Assembly (NCBI RefSeq): GCF_021183625.1
Contig: NZ_CP089214.1
Span: 6,572,001 to 6,636,000 of the forward strand
Direction: 5' to 3'
Length of the DNA: 64,000 nt
Origin: Nocardia asteroides
GTDB lineage: Bacteria > Actinomycetota > Actinomycetes > Mycobacteriales > Mycobacteriaceae
Below the pieces are notes generated by a model. The model was not told the DNA's origin, did not search any database, and worked only from the letters and a program-made list of their open reading frames with translations. Both the position numbers and the translations under genes were made by a program. This document shows positions 16,314-25,637 of the stretch, in pieces (position 1 is the first letter of the stretch; every line of letters begins with the position of its first letter).

Positions 16314-18893
16314 TTATGGAGATTGAGACTCTCGGCGTGCTTCTTCCGTAAATTCATCGAACACCGCCGTTAATGCAAGCTTGTGAATATCCAACTGTTG
16401 TTGCACAGCATTTATGCTCTTGTAGCTCTCGTCTTTAGCCACGGATTTCGCAAAGTTTCGAAGGACACCCTTGAGCGCATTGAGCTTAGGCTTCGTTATC
16501 ACGCGAGTTCCGGGCGTCGCCGTTCCGGTCTTTTCGATCACCCTTTGAGGGTGTACGATTATTGGGAAAATCTCGGCGTCGATGCCATACTCTGTCTGAC
16601 ACCAGGCAACGGAGCCGTTGAGTTGGTTGATATCCTTCTTCCATATCTTTGGTGCAGTCGCGCCTGTTTTGGCCTCGATGACGGCGTACGAATGCGTGCC
16701 GAGCGCCCAAAGCACGTCACTACCTAAACCGAATGTTCGCTCCGGCTGATGAGCGGTGAAGCCCAGATGACGCCCCAGGCTCGCCAGGGCATCTTCGGCT
16801 TCGTCAGTGCGAGAGTTGTCCCACGCGAGATCTCCAATCAGCGCCTCAATTCCCAGGATAAGATCTGCGCCCGAGCTATAAGCGGTGGTAAGAAAATTTA
16901 CAGTGGCCTGGGCCTGTGGAGTGGTAGTAGAAATCTTTTTGTATGCAATTCCTTCGACAGGTTTCAGGACTCCAGAATTCCTGAGATAAGCCTCTGCAAG
17001 AATCTCCTGTGCATGCTTTTGGTCGAAGACTTCAGCATACATTGCATGCGTCTCGCCCAGCCAACCGGCGAGCCGTTCATCACCTGCATTGATTGCCGCA
17101 TCAACTGCCTTCTGTGCGGATTCCTCTGCTTCTCGCGCCCGCCCCGCCACCGATGCGTTGTAGGCATCGCGCAGCGGTTTTGCAGACGGAAGTAGATTCG
17201 AGGGTCCGTAGGCTACACCTAGAAGAGCGTCACGCGATGCCGCACGAAACCCAGGGTCGCCGTCAATTACCTGGTCAATAACTTCACGCAGCTGCGCGAG
17301 CGTCGCGCCACTCAAATGGCCCGCAACCTCTTTAGACAACTTCAGTTGCTCTTGCGTCGCGGGCGACAGCCGATCAGCAACATCGCGTCGGGCAACAAGT
17401 CGGGTCAACTTTGCTCCAACCAGCAATACGGCACATCGATCGTCTCGGCTTCGTACGGCCCGGCCCATTCCTTGCTCGACCCGTTGCAGCTGCCTTGTGA
17501 CCATTGCCTCACTGTCCCTTAGTGCTACAGCTTCCCGACGTTCGGAACCGGATAGCGCAAAGGGAAGACTATCGATGATGAGCAGTCGGCATGCATCGTC
17601 GGGAAGATCGATCCCGTCGTAGCGATTGACAATCACCACGAGGCCAACATGTCCCGAGATGAGCTGATCAACTGCATCACTGATCTGAGTGGCAGTGCTG
17701 GCAATGATATCCGCCTTGTCGCTCCATCTTGCCGCCAGCCGTTTGCTAGGCACAAGCACGACAACGTTGTGATCTGTTGCGATACTATGAGCGAGCTCCA
17801 ATATATCCTCGGTGGTGATATCTGGATTCAACTCCTGGGGCGCGAGAACTAGTCGGTCGCCAAGGTCTGCGGCACTACTGGGGACCAATACTTTAGCAAC
17901 ACTTTCCGGATCGGCGTCGAAGTGCGTGATAAGGATACTGTCGTCAGCCAAAGTTGCCGTCAGGTATACCCTTCGCTCCGCCTCTGCGAAGCTCGGGAAC
18001 TTCTCTATGGGAGGACACGGCGGAACAACTTCAAATGCCTCCGCCGTAAAAACTGCTGCGCATATAGGCAAAATATCGTTTACTAGTGGCCATACCCACT
18101 CAAGCTCCGGGGAAGTTCTGTGGGGACGAAGGATTTCCAGAACTTGATCCTCCCTCGCCCGCCACGCCCAGAATGGCACCCGAAGAGTCGCGTTGCTTGC
18201 AGTATCATTCTCGGCAATATCCATGTAGGCATTACGGGCTTGGATACGCAAATCGTCCGCGAAAAGCTCAAGCAGTTTTTCAAATGCCGGATGGTTAGCG
18301 GGAAGGATGAATCGGGTCTTTTCCTCCGCCGCAGCCAACGCTGCATGTGCATCGTCGACGACTATCGAATTAACGCGCATGACCGCTCTCGTTCCAGATC
18401 CGCGAAGTCCAAATCTGGTCCTTCCGTTCAAGAGCGTGGCCATTGTAGTTACACAAATAGCCTCGCCACTTGCGAATTTACTAGCCTCGGGATCATCAAC
18501 GACCGGAATTCCAAGCCTGACCGCTTCCTCCCGAACTCGCGCTGCAAGGTGAGGATCCGGCGCTAGATAGAGCGCGGGCCCCTTCGATTCGTTGAGGCAA
18601 CATTGCAGGATAATTAGTCCGACAACAGTCTTTCCGCCACCTGTATTGGTCTTGATTACCAGGTCGCGCTGACGTCGTCGGCCCGCCCATTGGTCAAGAA
18701 TTTCCTTTTGTACCGCACGGAGATACCCATAACCGGGCGCCTTGTTGGGTAGCGCATCGAATAAGGCCACGGGGTCGGTGATGCTAGTGAGGGAACCCTT
18801 ACCCGCAAGCTTCTTGAAGTCAAATGCCACACCAACGAGAGTACAGCGGATCGCGCCAGGAGCGGGCGAAGGTATCGAGAACGAGATCCACAT
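16314..18893 (-). CDS. XPD/DinG-like SF2 helicase fused to PD-(D/E)XK-like nuclease
   Basis: Residues ~80-90 hold the Walker A motif (KTNTGGGKT), ~175-185 the Walker B box (VVDDAHAALAAAE). Around residues 430-480, IDLPDDACRLLIIDSLPF and VEQGMGRAVRS match the HELICc2 half of XPD/DinG helicases. The four Fe-S cysteines of XPD are not evident. Near the C-terminus GSDVLWAL precedes YAVIEAKTG, giving the D...ExK spacing of restriction-endonuclease-like nucleases. The start may be GTG 18830 (VAFDFKKL) rather than ATG 18893. GC is lower than in the backbone and codon use differs, so the gene was acquired. An IS remnant lies just upstream. A role in anti-phage defence is an inference from architecture and neighbours. 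Confidence 0.75.
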   Translation of the reverse strand: MWISFSIPSPAPGAIRCTLVGVAFDFKKLAGKGSLTSITDPVALFDALPNKAPGYGYLRAVQKEILDQWAGRRRQRDLVIKTNTGGGKTVVGLIILQCCLNESKGPALYLAPDPHLAARVREEAVRLGIPVVDDPEASKFASGEAICVTTMATLLNGRTRFGLRGSGTRAVMRVNSIVVDDAHAALAAAEEKTRFILPANHPAFEKLLELFADDLRIQARNAYMDIAENDTASNATLRVPFWAWRAREDQVLEILRPHRTSPELEWVWPLVNDILPICAAVFTAEAFEVVPPCPPIEKFPSFAEAERRVYLTATLADDSILITHFDADPESVAKVLVPSSAADLGDRLVLAPQELNPDITTEDILELAHSIATDHNVVVLVPSKRLAARWSDKADIIASTATQISDAVDQLISGHVGLVVIVNRYDGIDLPDDACRLLIIDSLPFALSGSERREAVALRDSEAMVTRQLQRVEQGMGRAVRSRDDRCAVLLVGAKLTRLVARRDVADRLSPATQEQLKLSKEVAGHLSGATLAQLREVIDQVIDGDPGFRAASRDALLGVAYGPSNLLPSAKPLRDAYNASVAGRAREAEESAQKAVDAAINAGDERLAGWLGETHAMYAEVFDQKHAQEILAEAYLRNSGVLKPVEGIAYKKISTTTPQAQATVNFLTTAYSSGADLILGIEALIGDLAWDNSRTDEAEDALASLGRHLGFTAHQPERTFGLGSDVLWALGTHSYAVIEAKTGATAPKIWKKDINQLNGSVAWCQTEYGIDAEIFPIIVHPQRVIEKTGTATPGTRVITKPKLNALKGVLRNFAKSVAKDESYKSINAVQQQLDIHKLALTAVFDEFTEEARRESQSP

Positions 18894-18952
18894 TGGCGCT
18901 GCGCCTTACACGCAGAGTGGCGACCCCCGTGCCGACTGGAGCCAGTCGACGC

Positions 18953-19812
18953 TAAGGGATGTCCCGTAAGTCCGAATTAGCGACGGCGATCGATCCGCCC
19001 GCCATGAATCAGTAGGCGTGGGCGAGGTTGGTCAGCATCGCTACCCCAGCCACCGCGACACCCACCACGCCACCACGTAAACGGCAGTCACGCTGTATCT
19101 TCCACGTCTTCATCAGAGCGAAAGCTTGCTCGGCACGGCCACGAAACTTGCGGTGGGAACTGGTTGTGGGCCTGCTTCAGCTCGACACCCGTTGATCGGC
19201 GATGCGGGGTGATCAGACCGGTGCCCTGATAGCCGCCGTCAGCGATCACCACCGCGTTGCGGCAGGCATGGGCGACACAGGACTCAGTCCAAGCTCGGCA
19301 GTCCTTGTGCGGTTACCCGGTAACGGTTCTCCCAGCGCGACACCCAGTTTCGGTATCGGCGTCGATGACGACCGGGGGTTGGTCGAGTGCCGGTAGTTCA
19401 TGCTCTGCGCGGCGACCTTGTGATCTCGGGTCCGGACCAGGGTCCCGTCCACGATCAGCACGCCCTCACGCGGGAACCGGGCGCGGGGCCGTAGCGCCAA
19501 CGCAGGTCCGAGGTCCTCGATCACCCGGCCGCTGCCGATTTTACAGACGCCGAACACGGCCGCGAGTTGCCGCATTTTGAGCTTGATTCGCCAGTAGGTG
19601 GCCACCAGCAGCACTCGGTCTTGGAAGCACAAGCCCTACGGCCAGCCGCGCAACGGTCGGTCAGCGCCCTCGCGCCTCAACTGTGTCACCAGGCGAGCGA
19701 ACGTGGTTACCGCAGCCCGGAGAACAACTCCACCATCACCGGGTCAGCTGCCGAGATCACCGCGGCGGAGACGATACGTGTTGCTGCTGAACGACTTACG
19801 GGACACCCCTTA
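18953..19812 (-). pseudogene. decayed IS element, DDE_Tnp_4-type transposase
   Basis: The ends TAAGGGATGTCCCGTAAGTC (18953-18972) and its near-complement at 19793-19812 form a 20-bp inverted repeat with one mismatch, so the ~860-bp element is bounded. Inside, on the minus strand, fragments of one transposase lie in different frames. The larger part contains YWRIKLKMRQLAAVFGV, VLIVDGTLVRTRDHKVA and MNYRHSTN. The C-terminal part reads RGRAEQAFALMKTWKIQRDC and ends MLTNLAHAY. It is therefore frameshifted and internally shortened. It sits between the helicase-nuclease gene and the TIR operon and may have cut off the helicase's native promoter. Confidence 0.8.
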
Positions 19813-20081
19813 GCGCCGTGAGAACAAACCGTCGTGGAGAGAGGGTGCTAAATAAGCATCCATCGAATAGCCGCTCACCGATCTGTGCTTGCAAGCGACT
19901 GTCGTTAGGACTTTTCCTATCACTCGGATTCACAAAATACACCATGGTTCGATTATTCCAAAATCGAAATAGAGACGGGCGCTATTCCAGCCGATTAATT
20001 TCATGGATGTGCTCAGAACAAGCGGTAATTACCGAAAGCCCAACGACCTCCGTGTCGGCTGTAGCACTCGTTCGACGTCAG
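19813..20081. other. low-GC spacer
   Basis: This AT-richer spacer lies between the dead IS and the end of the 175-aa gene. The open frames in it are short, lack start signals and show no family resemblance. I see no RNA gene or strong hairpin. Confidence 0.4.
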
Positions 20082-20609
20082 CTACGGTACTTCCCCATCA
20101 ATTGCTGGTAGTAGATCTGGAACGTTGCACGCGTGCGAGAGCCACAGAACATAGATTTGTAGCTGACGACGCAGATCCGACAGCGCCCGTCGGAACTCTT
20201 CATGACGGGGCCATGTACGCTCATACTCGGCTCTACCTGTGAATTCCGGTCGTCGAGCTTCAAAATCCTGCAATTGAGAGTGCCAGGTCGCGAGAAACGG
20301 GCGTATGACACAGTTAAGAGTCCCTACTGCAAGATAGCCCAAATTATACTGCCCACTCCTTTTTGGCTCTGCGACCGCCGGCCCATAGCGCCGAAGCACT
20401 TCTCGGTGGATTAATAGTAGGCTGTGAAGGCTAGCAAGAACTTCTCGGTCTGATCCCAATTCACTAGGAAGTTGGATAACCCCAACTCTAGTCGTAAGTT
20501 CAATGTAAAGTTCCCATGCAGCCGCTCTCTCAACGTCGTTTGGTTCCCATACCCCTTCGACGTTTAGAAAGGGCGTCTTAAGGGCGACTTTTATTGATTT
20601 CGGAGCCAT
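20082..20609 (-). CDS. 175-aa protein of unknown function, partner of the TIR-DeoRC gene
   Basis: ATG 20609 is preceded by GAAGGAAG and lies 37 bases after the TIR-DeoRC stop, so the two form an operon. The product starts KVALKTPFLNVEGVWEPNDV and appears all-helical (ERAAAWELYIELTTRVGVIQ, SLHSLLLIHREVLRRYGP, YLAVGTLNCVIRPFLATWHS). An amphipathic C-terminal helix follows (EEFRRALSDLRRQLQIYV). I see no catalytic motif, signal peptide or membrane segment. I have the impression that similar proteins accompany TIR proteins in actinomycetes, but cannot verify it. It could be an effector, a regulator or a sensor. Confidence 0.7.
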   Translation of the reverse strand: MAPKSIKVALKTPFLNVEGVWEPNDVERAAAWELYIELTTRVGVIQLPSELGSDREVLASLHSLLLIHREVLRRYGPAVAEPKRSGQYNLGYLAVGTLNCVIRPFLATWHSQLQDFEARRPEFTGRAEYERTWPRHEEFRRALSDLRRQLQIYVLWLSHACNVPDLLPAIDGEVP

Positions 20610-20646
20610 TACTTCCTTCTATTAGGCTTAGAATTTGATTCTACCA

Positions 20647-21996
20647 CTATCCAACTATGGTAATCTTAGACCCGGTGTCAGCAATCCGCTCGCGAATCTC
20701 GTCTACACGGTCACGATGGCCGTCTTGTGCAGTGACTATCTCAAGATTCATATCGAAAGTTGCAAATACTTGCTCCTGTCTTACGCCATATTTTGATGAA
20801 TCGGCGGCAACTATGCGTCGTCGAGCGTTGAGAAGAGCCAGGTTCTTTCCTCGAGCCTGCGTTTCAGCTGTTGTAGTGCATCCCCCTGGCCAGTGAATAC
20901 CATTTGTGCCGCAGAAAGCGATGTCAAAGCCACCAACGCTATCAGCGATCTTCGTGATCTCGCTATCATTCTCTGGCAGATTCACAATCGTGGCAGCGTT
21001 CATCCGCATTCGACCGCCTACGATGTATAGCTGAAGTCTTGAATCAAAGTCCTCAAGCCCTAGCTCGTTCGCGAGTACAGCGAATTCCGCTGCTACTGGT
21101 GGAGAGTTCGTCACTATGACCAATGAGTGCCAGGCTTGAAAACGGATATTCTTGCAAACATTCTTGGCGACCTGCAGTGCAGTCGACCCGCCATCTATGA
21201 ACAGCGTTTGCCCGTCTTCGATGAGATCAGTAGCATAGTCTGCCATTGCCTGTTTTGCGGCCATAGCATCTTGAAGTCGCCAACTCAGATGTTCTTCTTC
21301 GACATATATCTTGCCACCGGTGATACTAATACCCGACAAGAGCTTTCGCTCGCCCATCCGAAACAGAAGGTCGTTTAGATCCGAAGGATCCGAAAGCGAA
21401 ATCTGCCCGGTAGATACGAGTCGATCGTAGAGCATGCTCAGGCGCATCGGATTTGTTTTTCGATGCGGCAGTACCACAGACCGGATCTGCGCTGCAGTAA
21501 CATCCAATAATTTATCGGCCTGTTGGAATACAGCAAGGTCATTGAGACCTGGCTCGGGCGGTTTGCGTAGACGCTCCACATCCCGGCTCAGCCACGCAAA
21601 TAGCGAAGATGCCAGCTCGCTAGCAAGCCTTGTTATATCTGCTTCGGTAAAGCCGTAGCACCGGAGAAAGACACGTTCCCGTAGCCAATTTAGATCGCCT
21701 AGATCCACATCATCTATAAGTACCGGAAGTACAAATGGCCGACCGAGACGGACTTCCTCGTCACGCGCCCAAAGTAGCTCCTTGGCAACCCAATCCGAGC
21801 GCACAACACTTTCGTCAAGAAATACAACCAAAAAGTCACAGTCCGATTCGATACCGCTGCGGATCTGACGCTCCAGTGGATCGCCAGCCAACAGGTCCTT
21901 CTCGTCAATCCACGTATTTACATGTTCGGGAAGATGAGCACGAACCTCCCGCACCATTGGCTTTATTCTGGAACTATGGCTAAGAAAAATTCTCAT
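20647..21996 (-). CDS. TIR domain fused to DeoR-type C-terminal sensor (DeoRC)
   Basis: Residues 1-~135 form a bacterial TIR domain. It starts MRIFLSHSS, and SDWVAKEL contains Glu73 at the position of the catalytic glutamate of TIR NAD-glycohydrolases. The middle (~150-235) may hold a winged helix (LSMLYDRLVSTGQISLSDPS). The last ~200 residues match the DeoRC/ISOCOT ligand domain of DeoR regulators: TLFIDGGSTALQVAKNV, VIVTNSPPVAAEFAV, YIVGGRMRMNAATIV, GTNGIHWPGGCTTTAETQAR and IVAADSSKYG. In DeoR repressors this fold binds sugar phosphates. AAGGCGAG precedes ATG 21996. The domain order suggests a metabolite-sensing, NAD-consuming immune protein. That role is inferred. Confidence 0.85.
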   Translation of the reverse strand: MRIFLSHSSRIKPMVREVRAHLPEHVNTWIDEKDLLAGDPLERQIRSGIESDCDFLVVFLDESVVRSDWVAKELLWARDEEVRLGRPFVLPVLIDDVDLGDLNWLRERVFLRCYGFTEADITRLASELASSLFAWLSRDVERLRKPPEPGLNDLAVFQQADKLLDVTAAQIRSVVLPHRKTNPMRLSMLYDRLVSTGQISLSDPSDLNDLLFRMGERKLLSGISITGGKIYVEEEHLSWRLQDAMAAKQAMADYATDLIEDGQTLFIDGGSTALQVAKNVCKNIRFQAWHSLVIVTNSPPVAAEFAVLANELGLEDFDSRLQLYIVGGRMRMNAATIVNLPENDSEITKIADSVGGFDIAFCGTNGIHWPGGCTTTAETQARGKNLALLNARRRIVAADSSKYGVRQEQVFATFDMNLEIVTAQDGHRDRVDEIRERIADTGSKITIVG

Positions 21997-22159
21997 CTCG
22001 CCTTACATACGCCTTTCGTATCTTGAATGGCTTTTATCACGCAACAAACCGTGCGTGGAGGCCAGTAGTTGGTTCATGCTGACCACCGCAGGCGACCTAG
22101 GCACTGATCCAATCGTATACGGAGATATTGTCAAAATCTGTGGATCAACAAGTTTCAGG

Positions 22160-22854
22160 CAACCTCCGTTATGGGGGTTTCGGCCGGCCGGTTGATGGTT
22201 CGGGCTTGATGTCGCAGTGATTTTTCGCGACCGCTTTCGAGCATTTCCTGCCGTAGTCGAGGTCGAACGCTTCCACCGCCAACTGCGCTTGTCGATGGCC
22301 TCGGCGTTGTAGATGTTCTTCACCGCGGCGAGCGCACCAAGACGCGCCTGGCTTCCGCAGCGCGGCAAGGACAGTGGTCGGTCGACCGGATGATCGATGC
22401 TGGCGACAGTCCGGCTCCCGAGCCAAACAACTGCTCCGGCGCGGGACCGCAGACCCCGGTGGACAGCCCGTGCAGATACAGCAGCCGCAACACCCCTGTG
22501 ACGTGTGGTCTTCCACACCCGGGCGGGCAGGTTCGCCGGGGAAAGCCAATGCCGCTCACCCGATTCCGGATCGACCGTCTCGTCGTTGTCCCGATGCGCG
22601 GTCACCGTCACCGAGCCGATGGCGGTCAGCACCTGACGTTCGTTGCGGTAGCCGTTGCACGCCACCAACTTCCGGCCGTTCTCGTCGAGTTGGTCGGTGA
22701 ACCGCTCGACCCACGCGGCGACCTCGGCTTGCAGCGCCGCTTCGAGCATCTGACGGGCGCCGTCGCGCACGATCTCCTCGATCGGCGAACGCGACACTCC
22801 GGCTGGCACACCGCCTCGATCGGACTCGGCGCCGTCGTCGATCGCCTTGAGCAT
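22160..22854 (-). pseudogene. IS256-type transposase, degenerate
   Basis: The N-terminal part from ATG 22854 is in one frame (IEEIVRDGARQMLEAALQAE, DENGRKLVACNGYRNERQV, DPESGERHWLSPANLP). The next conserved block moves to another frame (VLRLLYLHGLSTGV, EQLFGSGAGLSPASI). A third segment, AAVKNIYNAEAI then VEAFDLDYGRKCSKAVAK, corresponds to the family C-terminus. The catalytic middle is missing. Several frameshifts and an internal deletion make it non-functional. It lies directly upstream of the TIR operon. Confidence 0.8.
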
Positions 22855-22860
22855 GGGACG

Positions 22861-23089
22861 TAACCTTCCCGGTCATCCACAGGCTTTGATCATTGCTCCG
22901 TAATCGTATACGCGAAGCTACGCCACTCGCCTAATCGCGGAAACCCACGGTGAAGTCCAGGGGCGTGGTGTATTGGGGTTATCGCGTAGTCCGTGATGCC
23001 TATGCAGCGGAGGCCGGGGGTTTCCCCAGTGGCGTGCGACCACGGGCCAGGACTCCAGCAGCAGCTAGTTACGTTGTGCGGTAGCATTT
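22861..23089. other. spacer between IS256 remnant and left IS3 copy
   Basis: No start, ribosome site or family-like segment is visible. The last bases (GTAGCATTT) abut the IS3 terminal repeat GGGGCTGGTGCACGG directly and do not match the sequence on the other side of the IS. No target duplication is preserved. Confidence 0.4.
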
Positions 23090-23118
23090 GGGGCTGGTGC
23101 ACGGACAGGTGACTGTGG

Positions 23119-24268
23119 TTAGGCAGCCTGTCGGGCTGCTGGGGTCATGATTGCTTCGTACTCGATCGGGGTCAACCGACCGAGCCGGTCCTGGCGCCGA
23201 CGACGGTGGTAAGTGCGTTCGATCCAGACCACGATCGCGATCCGAAGCTGCTCGCGGGTCTCCCAGGCTCGCCGGTCCAAGACATTGCGTTGCAGCAGGC
23301 TGAAGAAGCTCTCCATCGCCGCGTTGTCACCGGCCGAACCCACTCGACCCATCGACCCCACCATGCGAAACCTGTTCAGCGCGTGCACGAAGCGGCGGGC
23401 TCGAAACTGCGCCCCTCGGTCGGTGTGGACCACGCAGCCGGCCACCTCACCGCGGCGAGCCACCGCGTTGCGCAAGGCGGTCACCGCCAGCCTCGAGGTC
23501 ATCCGCGAGTCGATCGAATAGCCGACGATCCGACCGGAGAACACGTCCTTGACCGCGCAGATGTAGAGCTTTCCTTCACTGGTCCGATGTTCGCTGATGT
23601 CGCTGAGCCACAACTGATTCGGGCCATCGGCAGTGAAATGGCGGCGCACCCTGTCGTCGTGGACCGGCGGCCCCGGCCGTTTGCCCGAACCTCGGCGGGG
23701 TTTCCCGAACGCACTCCACCACCGGTTCGCCGAGCAGATCCGCCACGCCGTCCGACCGGCCATCGGCTCACCCGCAGCGCCGGCTTCGTCGGCCAGGAAT
23801 CGGTACCCGAACTCCGGGTCGTCGCGGTGCGCGTCGAACAGGGCATTCGCGCGGTAGGCCTGCGCGAGTTCGGCCGGAGTGATCGGGTCGGCCAGCCAGC
23901 GGTAGTAGGGCTGGCGGGCGAGCTTGAGGACCCGGCACGTCACCACGACGGGTATCCCGTCGGCGGCGAGCTCTTTCACGAGCGGGTAGATCTTTTTCCC
24001 GGCAGCTGGGCCTGGGAAAGATAGGCCGCGGCCCGGCGCAGGACCTCGTTCTCCTGCTCGAGCAGCCGGTTGCGGCGCCGCAGCTCCCGCAACTCCGCCG
24101 ACTCCGAGGTGGTGGCTCCCGGCTTCACACCCTCGTCGACATCGGCCTGGCGCATCCACTTCGACAAGGCCATCGGATGGATCCCGAAGTCGGCCGCGAT
24201 CTGGTCCAGGGTCACCCCTTCGTCGCGGTTGCGCGCAACGCGGACGACATCGTCACGGAACTCGCGGG
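23119..24268 (-). pseudogene. IS3-family OrfA/OrfB transposase of the left copy, OrfA 5' end cut off
   Basis: The frame upstream of 24215 encodes most of OrfA (TLDQIAADFGIHPMALSKWM, coiled coil RRRNRLLEQENEVLRRAA). The OrfB frame ending at 23119 carries the rve integrase core: LWLSDISEH with the first Asp, CVVHTDRGAQFRARR with the second, and DNAAMESFFSLLQRNV with the Glu. The first OrfA codons (VPKPYPREF) are on the far side of the nested IS at ~25.57-25.59 kb. The normal OrfA start is therefore separated from the gene. Transposition from this copy would need protein from the intact copy at 34.7 kb. Confidence 0.85.
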
Positions 24269-24305
24269 GATTGAGGTTCCCCCGCGTTGTTGGAGGGCGG
24301 TGATA

Positions 24306-25193
24306 TCAGGGTCCGGCCGGGACCGGGTGATGGTAGAGGGCTTCGAACTCGTCCGGTGATCGCCAGCCGAGCTTCTTCTGGATGCGTTGGGTGTTGTACC
24401 AGCCGTCGATGTAGGCGAACAGCGCGTTCTCGGCTTCTTCCCTGGTCCGCCAGCTGTGGCGATAAACCAGCTCGGTCTTCAATGTGGAGAAGAAGTTCTC
24501 CATGAGGGCATTGTCGTAGCTGTCACCGACCGAGCCCATGGATTGCGCGATCCCGTTATCAGCCAACCGGTTCGCGAAACGGAACGCTGTGTAGGTCGAG
24601 CCGCGGTCGCTGTGATGGACCAGGCCGCCGTCGCGGACATCGCGACTCCAGACCGCGTACTCGAGTGCTCCGAGAACCAGTTCGGTGTCGCAGCGGTCCG
24701 AGGTCTTCCAGCCCACGATGCGGTTGGAGAACGCATCGCGGACCGCGGCCAGCCAAAACGCACCCTGACCGCAGGGTATGCGGGTGGCATCGGCGACCCA
24801 GAGCCGGTTGGGGCGGTCGGTGGTGAACACGCGCTCGACCAGATCCGGAGCCGGCGCGGCCCGGCGGTCGAGTCGTATGGAGGCGATCCGCCACCGTTTG
24901 CGCAGGAATGCGCCCTGCAGGCCGGCGCCGCGCATCACCCGCTCCACCCGTTTACGTCCGACCCGAATCCCGCGCCGCGCCAGCATCGCGTGCACCCGCG
25001 GGGATCCGTAGGTGCCGCCGGAGCTGGTGTGAATATCGACGATCTCGGCCAGCAACTGCTCGTCGGCGATCTGCCGCTCCGATGGTTTCCGGCGGCGTTC
25101 ACGCCACCAGTAATAGGTCGACGACGCGATACCCAGGACCCGCAATACGAGCTCGACCGGGTGCGGACTGTCTTCGACGAAGCGCACGATCAC
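24306..25193 (-). CDS. IS3-family OrfB transposase of the nested element
   Basis: The 295-residue protein contains the HTH_21 segment (GGTYGSPRVHAMLARRGIRV) and the rve integrase core. The DDE triad is visible in LWVADATRIP, LVHHSDRGSTYTAFRF and DNALMENFFSTLKTEL, and the conserved RIQKKLGWRSPDEFEA tail is present. The frame is uninterrupted, and it looks active. Confidence 0.95.
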   Translation of the reverse strand: MIVRFVEDSPHPVELVLRVLGIASSTYYWWRERRRKPSERQIADEQLLAEIVDIHTSSGGTYGSPRVHAMLARRGIRVGRKRVERVMRGAGLQGAFLRKRWRIASIRLDRRAAPAPDLVERVFTTDRPNRLWVADATRIPCGQGAFWLAAVRDAFSNRIVGWKTSDRCDTELVLGALEYAVWSRDVRDGGLVHHSDRGSTYTAFRFANRLADNGIAQSMGSVGDSYDNALMENFFSTLKTELVYRHSWRTREEAENALFAYIDGWYNTQRIQKKLGWRSPDEFEALYHHPVPAGP

Positions 25194-25489
25194 CTCCGGG
25201 TCTGGCCGAGCTCCGAGGCGAAATACGCACTCGCAGAACGCAAGATGTCGTTGACCCGCTCCAGCTCGGCGACCTGTTTGCGCAGCCGCTTGTTCTCCTC
25301 GGCCAGATCGTCGGTCGCCGGTTCGGGTCGCTGTCCGGCATCGGCTTGGCGGATCCAGTTCCGCAGCGCTTCGTGGTGCACACCCAACTGCTGGGCCAGC
25401 TTGCGGATCGTCGGTTTCGGGTCCGACTCCAGATACAGCCGGACCGCTCGTGCTTTCAGTTCGTCGGGGTACTTCTTCGGTGCTGCCAC
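25190..25489 (-). CDS. IS3-family OrfA of the nested element
   Basis: The 99-residue protein has the IS3 OrfA HTH (KYPDELKARAVRLYLES, TIRKLAQQLGVHHEALRNWI) and a leucine-zipper-like coiled coil (LAEENKRLRKQVAELERV). It binds the IS ends and, by frameshift, forms OrfAB. Its stop overlaps the OrfB start as ATGA, so translational coupling may act as well. Confidence 0.93.
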   Translation of the reverse strand: MAAPKKYPDELKARAVRLYLESDPKPTIRKLAQQLGVHHEALRNWIRQADAGQRPEPATDDLAEENKRLRKQVAELERVNDILRSASAYFASELGQTRR

Positions 25490-25637
25490 GCAGGGCTCCT
25501 TCCTGGTCCTATCGGACCATGCTCAGAGCCCTCCAGAGAACCGGGGGAACCTCAGATAGGGCTTGGGCACGTAGACATCCTTCCAGGCCCGCCAATCGGC
25601 AAGCCAGATCGATGACACCTACCCGTGCACCAGCCCC

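Larger units (their letters stand above)
24272..25554 (-). mobile_element. second IS3-family element nested in the left copy
   Basis: Ends are TGAGGTTCCCC (24272-24282) and its complement GGGGAACCTCA (25544-25554). GAT flanks both sides (24269-24271 and 25555-25557), and the uninterrupted copy at 34.8 kb has a single GAT at the corresponding place. This is a textbook 3-bp duplication. The element is 1283 bp, carries intact OrfA and OrfB, and clearly arrived after the host IS. Confidence 0.95.
23090..25637 (-). mobile_element. IS3-family element, left copy, interrupted by a second IS3
   Basis: The right end GGGGCTGGTGCACGG (23090-23104) and the left end (complement at 25623-25637) are the same terminal repeats as in the copy at 34724-35985. 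The internal proteins are identical to that copy. The element is split at 24271: after CGCGGGGAT comes another IS of 1283 bp, and its own sequence resumes at 25555 with GATAGGGCTTGGG. Without the insert it would be ~1.26 kb. It lies in inverted orientation to the right copy and with it flanks the eight-gene operon. Confidence 0.92.
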
